From Allobrachymonas sp. (GTDB lineage Bacteria > Pseudomonadota > Gammaproteobacteria > Burkholderiales > Burkholderiaceae_C): a DNA stretch of 6,759 bases. Of the stretch, positions 1 through 5,158 are shown one piece after another. Made by a program: the position numbers and the translations under genes. Location of the stretch: contig JAGPIR010000069.1 in NCBI GenBank assembly GCA_018054915.1, forward strand, positions 1 to 6,759, written 5' to 3'. Below the pieces are notes generated by a model, which saw only the letters and a list, made by a program, of their open reading frames with translations, did no database searches and was not told where the DNA came from. How positions within the stretch are numbered: position 1 is the first letter of the stretch; the number at the start of each line of letters is the position of its first letter.

Positions 1-504
1 GTGCTACCCGGCCAAGGCGCCATGCGCGACTGCATGCAGCATTTGCGCGACAGCGGCATGATGCAGGCCGTGCTTGAAGCCGCCACCAGCAAGCCGCTGT
101 TTGGGGTGTGTGTGGGCATGCAGATGCTGCTGGATTGCAGCGAAGAAGGCAACACTCCCTCGTTGGGTTTAATCCCCGGCGAAGTCAGGCGCTTTCAGCT
201 CGAAGGCAAGACGCAAGCTGACGGCAGCCGCTTCAAGGTGCCGCAAATGGGCTGGAACCAGGTGTTCATCACCCAGGCGCATCCCGTATGGAACGGCATT
301 GCCGACCAGAGCTGGTTCTATTTCCTGCACAGTTACTACGCCGCCCCACGACATACGCAACACAGCGTAGCTGAAGCCGATTACGGCGGGCGCTACGCGG
401 CGACCATCGCACGCGACAATATTTTTGCCACCCAATTCCATCCCGAAAAAAGTGCCGATACAGGTTTGGCGCTGTACCGCAATTTCCTGCATTGGAAACC
501 ATGA
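1..504 (+). CDS. hisH: Imidazole glycerol phosphate synthase, glutamine amidotransferase subunit HisH (5' partial)
   Basis: HisH hydrolyses glutamine and channels the ammonia to HisF, which makes imidazole glycerol phosphate and AICAR in histidine biosynthesis (cytoplasm). The 167 visible residues show the class I glutaminase triad: nucleophile Cys37 in GVCVGMQ, then His147 and Glu149 in FATQFHPEKS. The oxyanion-region motif LPGQGAM lies at the extreme left edge. The first codon GTG is almost certainly an internal valine of the usual VLPGQGAM motif, not a start. Compared with the usual length of about 200-215 residues, roughly 45 N-terminal residues lie upstream of the window. The C-terminus (ALYRNFLHWKP) ends normally at TGA. 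It is followed after 99 bases by hisA on the same strand, as expected for a his operon. Identification is very secure; only the start is missing. Confidence 0.96.
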   Translation: MLPGQGAMRDCMQHLRDSGMMQAVLEAATSKPLFGVCVGMQMLLDCSEEGNTPSLGLIPGEVRRFQLEGKTQADGSRFKVPQMGWNQVFITQAHPVWNGIADQSWFYFLHSYYAAPRHTQHSVAEADYGGRYAATIARDNIFATQFHPEKSADTGLALYRNFLHWKP

Positions 505-603
505 CTGGAAACGAATGGATATTCAGCGCCTGGCGGCACGCTGCCATGAACGGCGAAAAATATCCAATCATCAACCCGCAACCCCTAACAACTCCGAACG
601 ATC

Positions 604-1353
604 ATGCTGCTGATCCCTGCCATTGACCTCAAAGACGGCCAGTGTGTGCGCCTGCAACAGGGCGATATGACCAAAGTGACCACCTTCAACACCGATCCGG
701 TGGAGCAGGCTCTGCACTGGCTCGACCAGGGCGCGCGCCGCCTGCATCTGGTGGACCTCAACGGCGCCTTTGCCGGCAAGCCCAAGAATCTGGGCGTGGT
801 CAAGGAAATCCTGCAGGAACTCGGCAGTGAAATTCCGGTGCAACTGGGTGGCGGCATCCGCGATCTGGACACCATTGAGCAATATATCGACGCCGGTCTG
901 CGCTACGTCATCATCGGCACGGCAGCGGTCAAGAATCCCGGCTTCCTGGCCGATGCCTGCAGTGCCTTTGGCGGATACGTTATCGTCGGTCTAGACGCCA
1001 GGGACGGCAAGGTCGCCACCGACGGCTGGAGCAAACTCACCGGTCATGAAGTATGTGACTTGGCCAAAAAATACGAAGATCTGGGCGTAGAAAGCATCAT
1101 CTACACCGATATCGGCCGCGATGGCATGTTGAGCGGCATCAATATCGACGCCACCGTGAAACTGGCCCAGGCCAGCGCCCTGCCGGTGATTGCCTCGGGC
1201 GGATTGAGCAATATGCAGGACATTGAAAAGCTCTGCGCCGTAGCCAGCGAGGGCGTAGAAGGCGTGATCTGCGGCCGGGCCATCTACAGCGGCGACCTGG
1301 ACTTTGCCGCAGCACAGGAACGCGCGGACCAGCTGCTCGAACAGGCCTCATAA
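604..1353 (+). CDS. hisA: Phosphoribosylformimino-5-aminoimidazole carboxamide ribotide isomerase HisA
   Basis: HisA is a (beta/alpha)8-barrel isomerase that performs an Amadori rearrangement of ProFAR to PRFAR, the substrate of the HisH-HisF synthase. The 249-residue length is typical. The N-terminus MLLIPAIDLKDGQCVRL is the classic HisA start and fixes the ATG. Catalytic acid/base candidates are Asp8 (AIDLKDG) and Asp131 (GLDARDG); Asp169 sits in the conserved TDIGRDG loop. Phosphate-binding glycine motifs are LGGGIR (81-86), SGG (198-200) and GRAIYSG (224-230). The 99-base gap after hisH holds no recognisable gene, and no strong Shine-Dalgarno precedes the ATG, so translation initiation may be weak or leader-assisted. 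It is probably co-transcribed with hisH. The gene immediately downstream is not hisF, which is unusual for the order common in beta-proteobacteria. Confidence 0.97.
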   Translation: MLLIPAIDLKDGQCVRLQQGDMTKVTTFNTDPVEQALHWLDQGARRLHLVDLNGAFAGKPKNLGVVKEILQELGSEIPVQLGGGIRDLDTIEQYIDAGLRYVIIGTAAVKNPGFLADACSAFGGYVIVGLDARDGKVATDGWSKLTGHEVCDLAKKYEDLGVESIIYTDIGRDGMLSGINIDATVKLAQASALPVIASGGLSNMQDIEKLCAVASEGVEGVICGRAIYSGDLDFAAAQERADQLLEQAS

Positions 1354-1362
1354 AAATCTGTC

Positions 1363-2229
1363 ATGGCCACCGTGCCCGCAGCGTGGCCGCTTTGCCGGCT
1401 GCACACCCCCGAGGGCGACACGGCCCTCATTTCGCTGCACGGCGCCCAGGTGCTATCGTGGCGCACGGCCAACGGCCATGAACGCCTGTACCTGAGCCCG
1501 CAGATCGATTGGCAGGCCGTGGCGCAAAGCCGCTACGCCATTCGCGGCGGCATTCCGCTATGCTGGCCCCAGTTCAACCGGCGCGGGAGCCTGCCCAAAC
1601 ACGGATTTGCCCGGTTGCTGCCATGGACAATCACGCAGCAGAACGCCAGTTTTCTAACGCTGAACCTGCGCTTAAACGATGTGCCTCCGGCCTGGCTGCA
1701 CGGCGCGCAAGGCGAACCCTTTTGGAGCCACCCTTTTGAAGCAACCGTTCAGCTGGAACTCTTGCCGGACCTGCTGACACTGCACCTACGGGTACGCAAT
1801 GGCGGCAACACGCCCATGCCCTTCACGGCCGCCCTGCATGGCTATCTGGCAACCGACGGCCAGACAGCGCATGCGTGCATCATGGGCGCCGACGGCTTGC
1901 GCTATTGGAACGCCAGCCCTGATGCCAACCCTGAATACCCGGTGCAGCAAGGACCCATACGGTTTACTGGCGGGGTAGATTGCGTCTATCCCGCTTTTGC
2001 ATCCACACTCACTCATGGCAACGGGCAGCATTTGAAATTGTGTCAATCCGCCAGCTTTGGGCAAACCGTGGTCTGGAACCCCGGCGCAACCCTATGCGCC
2101 CACCTGCCCGACATGCCCGCAGATGCCTGGCGCGACTTTGTTTGCATCGAGGCTGCCCAGATCGACACGCCGGCACTGCTGGCACCTGGCGCCCTCTGGC
2201 ACGGCTGGCAGAGCTTCCAGGCTTGCTGA
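1363..2229 (+). CDS. D-hexose-6-phosphate mutarotase-like protein (aldose 1-epimerase superfamily, YeaD/YMR099c type)
   Basis: This 288-residue protein matches the glucose-6-phosphate 1-epimerase family, which interconverts alpha and beta anomers of hexose 6-phosphates in the cytoplasm. Diagnostic motifs are GGIPLCWPQF (62-71), HGFAR (80-84), ALHGYL with the probable catalytic His159, and CIEAAQ with the probable catalytic Glu263. The length and the order of these motifs agree with the family. The segment that in many relatives reads DRVY appears here as DCVY (206-209), so an arginine often found there is a cysteine; whether this matters for phosphate binding is not known from sequence alone. 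The ATG lies 9 bases after the hisA stop with no clear Shine-Dalgarno, so translational coupling to hisA is likely. No signal peptide or membrane segment is seen. A histidine role is not known for the family; the placement is the odd feature. Confidence 0.88.
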   Translation: MATVPAAWPLCRLHTPEGDTALISLHGAQVLSWRTANGHERLYLSPQIDWQAVAQSRYAIRGGIPLCWPQFNRRGSLPKHGFARLLPWTITQQNASFLTLNLRLNDVPPAWLHGAQGEPFWSHPFEATVQLELLPDLLTLHLRVRNGGNTPMPFTAALHGYLATDGQTAHACIMGADGLRYWNASPDANPEYPVQQGPIRFTGGVDCVYPAFASTLTHGNGQHLKLCQSASFGQTVVWNPGATLCAHLPDMPADAWRDFVCIEAAQIDTPALLAPGALWHGWQSFQAC

Positions 2230-2320
2230 TGAAACAATATCCAGAGCATCCTTGTCACTGTAATGCCTGACTGAATGCCACCCATTTGAAGCCGCATGAT
2301 GCCACGGCGGAGCCGCGCGT
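2230..2320. other. Short convergent intergenic region
   Basis: This spacer lies between the stop codons of two convergent genes, so bidirectional termination would be expected. I find no convincing intrinsic terminator: there is only a 4-bp CGGC/GCCG stem near 2305-2315 without a proper T-tract, and a direct repeat of AATGCC about 12 bases apart. Termination may be Rho-dependent or structured in a way I cannot see. Confidence 0.4.
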
Positions 2321-2680
2321 TTATGCAGATTTTTGTGCCTGGAATTCCTTGAATGCTGCCAAGGCGTTGGCCGAATACATGAGTGATGGCCCGCCGCCCA
2401 TGTATACCGCCATACCCAAGGTTTCTTCTACTTCCTCAAGGGTGGCCCCCAGATGCACCAGTGCCTTGGCATGAAAGCCGATACACGCGTCACAGTGCGC
2501 CGCAACACCCAACGCCAGGGCAATGAGCTCCTTGGTCTTTTTAGACAAAACACCGTCGCGGGTGGCTGCAGCCGCCATGTCATTGAACCCTTTCATCAGG
2601 TCCGGATGGTCGCTGCGCAGCGCAGCCAGGTTGGCGGAAATGGCACGGGTATGCTCTGCGTAGTTAGGGATGCCGCTCAT
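2321..2680 (-). CDS. AhpD-like / carboxymuconolactone decarboxylase family protein with CxxC motif
   Basis: This 119-residue protein of the AhpD/CMD fold begins MSGIPNYAEHTRAISANLA. It carries the full AhpD-type redox signature Glu51, Cys63-Asp-Ala-Cys66, His70, with the same 12-3-4 residue spacing as the catalytic Glu/Cys/Cys/His of mycobacterial AhpD. That points to a thiol oxidoreductase or peroxidase-type activity rather than true 4-carboxymuconolactone decarboxylation. The tail GMAVYMGGGPSLMYSANALAAF is typical of single-domain members, which oligomerise. The start at 2680 was chosen because the conserved domain begins there; the frame stays open further upstream, across trxB on the same strand, but that part looks non-coding. 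It lies 110 bases downstream of trxB in the same direction, so co-transcription is possible, and thioredoxin could be its electron source (inference). The physiological substrate is unknown. Confidence 0.9.
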   Translation of the reverse strand: MSGIPNYAEHTRAISANLAALRSDHPDLMKGFNDMAAAATRDGVLSKKTKELIALALGVAAHCDACIGFHAKALVHLGATLEEVEETLGMAVYMGGGPSLMYSANALAAFKEFQAQKSA

Positions 2681-2790
2681 AATTAACAGTCTTTGCAACA
2701 GGTTGTGAATGGATTCTTTTTCAGCAATGCCGCGCCCTCGCAGCATGCATTCGTGCGACAGCCGCGCGGCAACCGCTTGTTTCGTGGCGT

Positions 2791-3744
2791 TTAGGAAGCT
2801 TGCTCCAGGAAGCGCTGTGCATCCAACGCAGCCATACATCCCGTACCCGCACTGGTGATGGCCTGGCGGTAGATGTGGTCTTGCACATCCCCTGCGGCAA
2901 ACACGCCTGGAACGCTGGTCTGGGTGGCAAAGCCTTGCTGACCGCCCTGCGTGACGAGATAGCCGTTGTCCATCTGCAACTGGCCCTTGAAAATATCGGT
3001 ATTGGGCGCGTGCCCAATGGCGATGAAGCACCCCTGAACAGCCAAATTCTCTGTACCGCCGTCTTGCGTGCTCTTGATGCGCACGGCATTTACGCCTTTC
3101 TCGTCACCCAGCACTTCGTCCAGTGTGGCATGCAGCTTGAGCACGATCTTGCCTTCGCGCACTTTTTCCATGAGCTTGTCGATCATGATGGCTTCGGCCT
3201 TGAAGCCGTCACGGCGGTGGATCAGATAAACCTTGCTGGCAATGTTGCTGAGATAAAGCGCTTCTTCCACGGCGGTATTGCCGCCTCCCACTACACACAC
3301 GTCCTGACCCTTGTAGAAAAAACCGTCACAGGTGGCGCATCCGCTCACGCCCTTGCCCATGAAGGCTTCTTCGGATGGAAGTCCCAGGTATTTGGCTGAC
3401 GCACCCGTGGCAATGATGAGCGCATCGCACGTGTACGTGCCGCTGTCACCCGTCAGTGTGAACGGCCGCTGGCTCAGATCCACGGAATGGATATGGTCAA
3501 ACACCACCGCAGCATTGAACCGCTCGGCATGCCCCAAGAGGCGCTGCATCAGTTCAGGGCCCTGCACACCCTGCGCATCTCCGGGCCAGTTATCCACTTC
3601 TGTGGTGGTCATGAGTTGGCCACCCTGAGCCATGCCGGTGATCAACATAGGCTGAAGATTGGCGCGAGCGGCATAAATGGCGGCTGTGTACCCGGCGGGG
3701 CCGGAGCCGAGAATGAGCACCTTGGCGTGTTGTGAGTTGGTCAT
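2791..3744 (-). CDS. trxB: Thioredoxin-disulfide reductase TrxB
   Basis: This is the cytoplasmic FAD- and NADPH-dependent reductase of thioredoxin. The 317 residues match low-molecular-weight bacterial TrxB. The domain order is an N-terminal FAD motif GSGPAGYTAAIYAARA (13-28), an ATG motif IIATGA (110-115), the redox-active CATC pair Cys136/Cys139 followed by DGFFY, the NADPH-binding motif GGGNTAVEEAL (153-163), HRRDGFKA (176-183) that contacts the NADP 2'-phosphate, and the C-terminal FAD motif GDVQD (285-289). All key residues are present. The ATG at 3744 fits the family start; no strong Shine-Dalgarno precedes it. The gene is divergent from the Crp/Fnr-family gene across a 241-base AT-rich region and lies upstream of the AhpD-like gene. 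A weak promoter candidate is TTGTCG (3794-3789) with CATAAC (3770-3765), spacer 18. Confidence 0.97.
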   Translation of the reverse strand: MTNSQHAKVLILGSGPAGYTAAIYAARANLQPMLITGMAQGGQLMTTTEVDNWPGDAQGVQGPELMQRLLGHAERFNAAVVFDHIHSVDLSQRPFTLTGDSGTYTCDALIIATGASAKYLGLPSEEAFMGKGVSGCATCDGFFYKGQDVCVVGGGNTAVEEALYLSNIASKVYLIHRRDGFKAEAIMIDKLMEKVREGKIVLKLHATLDEVLGDEKGVNAVRIKSTQDGGTENLAVQGCFIAIGHAPNTDIFKGQLQMDNGYLVTQGGQQGFATQTSVPGVFAAGDVQDHIYRQAITSAGTGCMAALDAQRFLEQAS

Positions 3745-3903
3745 ATTCAGTAAAGATGTAATCAGTTATGGAATGTAGTCAATCATATCGACAAGCTCCG
3801 TTCGGAAGATGTCCGTCAGAAAAAACCACACAATTCACTGCATTTTATTCTATTATTTTATATATTATTTTCACATCCATTCTGCTTCATTTTTGTTGCA
3901 ACA

Positions 3904-3932
3904 TTGATTCATAATCATAGATTCGTTGTAAT
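3904..3932 (+). promoter_or_regulatory. Sigma-70-type promoter for the Crp/Fnr-family gene
   Basis: The -35 box TTGATT (3904-3909, 4 of 6 to consensus) and the -10 box TGTAAT (3927-3932, 5 of 6) are separated by exactly 17 bases, downstream of a very AT-rich tract. The predicted start point is near A3939, giving a leader of roughly 47 nt before the ATG. No transcript data are available; this rests on sequence match only. Confidence 0.55.
3905..3917. promoter_or_regulatory. Perfect dyad TGATT-CAT-AATCA over the -35 box, candidate operator
   Basis: This is an inverted repeat with 5-base arms around a 3-base centre. The preceding T makes the left arm TTGAT, like an Fnr half-site, and the right arm gives ATCAT. 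The spacing is one base longer than the Fnr consensus TTGAT-N4-ATCAA. Because it covers the -35 element, a bound regulator would be expected to repress. A 13-base dyad can arise by chance in AT-rich DNA, so confidence is modest. Confidence 0.35.
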
Positions 3933-3947
3933 GTGTACAGATTCACT
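3932..3947. promoter_or_regulatory. Crp-like box TGTGT-N6-TCACT at the predicted transcription start
   Basis: The site matches the Crp consensus TGTGA-N6-TCACA at 8 of 10 defined positions with the exact 6-base spacer. It starts at the last base of the -10 box and spans the predicted start point, a position where a bound regulator would block transcription. The downstream gene product has a recognition helix with the Arg-Glu-x-x-x-Arg pattern of CRP, consistent with this core, so autorepression is a reasonable inference. Confidence 0.4.
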
Positions 3948-3950
3948 CGC

Positions 3951-3966
3951 CACAGCCGGGGCTGTG
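3951..3966. repeat. Inverted repeat CACAGCC-GG-GGCTGTG in the leader
   Basis: Perfect 7-base arms flank a 2-base centre. As RNA it can fold as a 6-bp stem with a CGGG loop. It lies about 12 nt after the predicted start point and 8 nt before the Shine-Dalgarno. It could be an mRNA hairpin near the ribosome site or a DNA operator; there is no T-tract, so it is not an intrinsic terminator. Confidence 0.5.
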
Positions 3967-3974
3967 CATCCATC

Positions 3975-3979
3975 GGGAG
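3975..3979 (+). promoter_or_regulatory. Shine-Dalgarno GGGAG for the Crp/Fnr-family gene
   Basis: GGGAG sits 6 bases before ATG 3986 and supports that start. It is the clearest ribosome binding site in the window; most other genes here lack one. Confidence 0.75.
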
Positions 3980-3985
3980 TTTTTC

Positions 3986-4657
3986 ATGGCCATCGTGTCC
4001 AACACCGACCTGATTCGCCGCGTGCCATTGTTCAGTGATTTGTCACCTGCACAATCCAGTATCGTGTCAGCCACGATGACCAAAAGACGCTACAAACGGG
4101 GGGATCTGATCGTTGAACAAGGTGCAACATCAGGTGCGTTGTTCATGATTCTTTCCGGCAAGGCGCGGGTGCTTTCGCACGATCAACGCGGACGTGAAGT
4201 CATCATCGCCACGCTGGATACCGGTGACTGCATTGGAGAAATGAGCCTCATCGACGGTGAGCCCCATTCCGCCACGGTGCGCACCGAAACGCCGACCGAT
4301 GTGCTGGTTCTGGGGCATGAAGCCTTCCTGCGCTGCTTGCGCGAAAACATCGCCATGGCCGATGCCGTGATGCGTGGCCTGGTGCGCCGCCTGCGCCGGG
4401 CCGACAAGCAAATCCTGTCTCTTGCGCTGATGGATGTGTATGGCCGCGTCATGCACGTACTGCAAGACCTGTCCCAACAGGATGCCGATGGCAACAGAAT
4501 CCTGCGCACGAAAGTGTCCCGCCAGGACGTGGCAAAGATGGTGGGGGCTTCACGCGAAATGGTCAGCCGCGTAATGAAGCACTTTGAGGCAAGTGGCGTA
4601 CTCATCAAACAGGAAGATGGCAGCTTCCTGCTCAAGGGCGGACAGTCGCTGGGTTGA
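3986..4657 (+). CDS. Crp/Fnr-family transcriptional regulator, effector unknown
   Basis: This 223-residue regulator has an N-terminal cyclic-nucleotide-binding-type beta-roll (about 15-125), a dimerisation helix (about 126-150) ending in LALMDVYGRV, and a C-terminal winged helix-turn-helix (about 155-217). The recognition helix ASREMVSRVMKHF (188-200) keeps Arg190, Glu191 and Arg195, equivalent to CRP Arg180, Glu181 and Arg185, and also Ser194, the position of the FNR specificity serine. In the pocket Gly84-Glu85 are kept, but the phosphate-binding arginine of CRP is His94 (EPHSA), and the CRP Thr127/Ser128 positions read Ala139/Asp140. There are only two cysteines (Cys82, Cys117) and no N-terminal cysteine cluster, so an FNR-type iron-sulfur cluster is not expected. 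It is probably a cytoplasmic dimer acting on DNA. It is divergent from trxB and may regulate itself, and possibly trxB. Its signal and regulon cannot be read from the sequence. Confidence 0.92.
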   Translation: MAIVSNTDLIRRVPLFSDLSPAQSSIVSATMTKRRYKRGDLIVEQGATSGALFMILSGKARVLSHDQRGREVIIATLDTGDCIGEMSLIDGEPHSATVRTETPTDVLVLGHEAFLRCLRENIAMADAVMRGLVRRLRRADKQILSLALMDVYGRVMHVLQDLSQQDADGNRILRTKVSRQDVAKMVGASREMVSRVMKHFEASGVLIKQEDGSFLLKGGQSLG

Positions 4658-4678
4658 ACCAGGAGCGTCTGGCCCCAA

Positions 4679-4694
4679 AAAAGTGAACACTTTT
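4679..4694. repeat. Inverted repeat AAAAGTG-AA-CACTTTT just after the Crp/Fnr-type gene
   Basis: Perfect 7-base arms begin 21 bases after the stop codon, with six A at the left and four T at the right. It could act as a weak terminator in either direction, or as an operator, since GTG...CAC resembles Crp-type half-sites, though the 2-base spacing is wrong. The stem is AT-rich and the T-tract is short, so a terminator call is uncertain. Confidence 0.4.
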
Positions 4695-4760
4695 GCGGCA
4701 AGACCGTTTTCCCGCCATTGCATTGCACGCAAACACTGGTATGCGGACACTTTGTCTCTA

Positions 4761-4788
4761 CTGGATGGCTGCGCCAGACAGCCTCCAG
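4761..4788. repeat. Bulged stem-loop in the spacer
   Basis: The arm CTGGATGGCTG (4761-4771) pairs with CAGCCTCCAG (4779-4788) as a 10-bp stem with one bulged T and a 7-base loop CGCCAGA. No T-tract follows on either strand, so it is not a standard intrinsic terminator. It could be part of an untranslated RNA or a Rho-related termination structure; no known RNA family is recognised. Confidence 0.45.
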
Positions 4789-5018
4789 GCAAATAAACCA
4801 GGCGTTGGGCTGTGCATTTCCGTATGCTTTTGCGGGTGCCACCTCAAACAAGACCAGAGCCGCCCGCTACCCTGTCGTAATGGCTAGACTACGCACGTAG
4901 AAAGTCTGCAAGAACCTGTTTCAGTTTCTAAAGCCACTGGCGGGTATGCGTTGCCTCCATCGTCAAGCAATACCTCTGCGCGCGTCAGCCATCGCGCATG
5001 CGTCCTGTCATCCGGTTA

Positions 5019-5051
5019 CAGCATTTTTGCCGCCCATACTGCAAAATGCTG
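5019..5051. repeat. Inverted repeat CAGCATTTTTGC / GCAAAATGCTG upstream of ftsK
   Basis: The arms at 5019-5030 and 5041-5051 pair over 11 bp with one extra T on the left, around a 10-base centre CGCCCATACT. It lies about 110 bases before the ftsK start and just before the TTGAAA -35-like hexamer. It may be an operator for a dimeric regulator or an RNA hairpin in a longer leader. It does not match the LexA-box consensus known from E. coli ftsK. Confidence 0.45.
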
Positions 5052-5158
5052 AATGGATAGCTTTTGAAAGTTTCTTGCCTGATGCGCGGTTATGGGCCTT
5101 TGCAGATGTGCTTTCTATTGCTAAACACTATTGGCCGAACCGTTGGATGATGCCTCCC

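Larger units (their letters stand above)
3745..3985. promoter_or_regulatory. Divergent, AT-rich regulatory region between trxB and the Crp/Fnr-type gene
   Basis: This region separates two genes transcribed outward. Its core at 3841-3895 is only about 20% G+C in an otherwise GC-rich window, with runs such as TATTATTTTATATATTATTT, which suggests a promoter UP-element, a bent DNA tract or a nucleoid-protein site. Rightward elements are annotated separately: promoter, dyad, Crp-like box, leader inverted repeat and ribosome binding site. On the trxB side there is a weak promoter candidate (3765-3794) and a small TCCG-TT-CGGA dyad at 3797-3806, with another TCCG at 3812-3815 forming an alternative inverted pair. 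I see no riboswitch or small gene. Confidence 0.65.
4658..5158. other. Gene-sparse spacer upstream of ftsK
   Basis: About 490-500 bases with no convincing protein gene on either strand; the short open frames here (60-80 codons) show no recognisable motif. It contains three inverted repeats annotated separately (4679-4694, 4761-4788, 5019-5051). A smaller dyad CTACG-CA-CGTAG lies at 4889-4900. The ftsK promoter must lie here or further upstream: the best -35 match is TTGAAA (5064-5069), but no good -10 follows at 16-18 bases. The ftsK reading frame is open from 4901 onward with an ATG at 4946, but the translation has no resemblance to known FtsK N-termini. Confidence 0.5.

Noticed and set aside
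1..3. GTG at the first base as the start codon of hisH
   Set aside because: The following residues are the internal LPGQGAM motif; the protein would lack its N-terminal strand, so this is a valine cut by the window edge.
501..626. A 41-codon open frame whose ATG overlaps the hisH stop as ATGA and runs into hisA
   Set aside because: The overlap looks like translational coupling, but the peptide has no recognisable features and it overlaps the well-supported start of hisA in another frame.
2761..2770. Self-complementary GCCGCGCGGC after trxB as a terminator
   Set aside because: There is no loop and no T-tract on the trxB strand; a 10-base GC palindrome is expected by chance in GC-rich DNA.
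2681..3031. N-terminal extension of the AhpD-like protein into trxB
   Set aside because: The upstream part has arginine-rich, low-quality composition and is the out-of-frame shadow of trxB; the conserved domain starts at 2680.
2800..3399. A 199-codon + strand open frame opposite trxB
   Set aside because: It lies wholly antisense to a complete, motif-verified trxB and shows no family motif; long antisense frames are common in GC-rich coding DNA.
4183..4851. A 222-codon - strand open frame opposite the Crp/Fnr-type gene
   Set aside because: Its composition is rich in Arg, Ser and Cys without motifs, and most of it is antisense to a secure gene.
4943..4974. GGTA...TTGC / GCAA-TACC partial stem in the spacer as a tRNA-like or RNA element
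   Set aside because: Only two 4-bp blocks with a 4-base bulge; no tRNA arms or known RNA motif.
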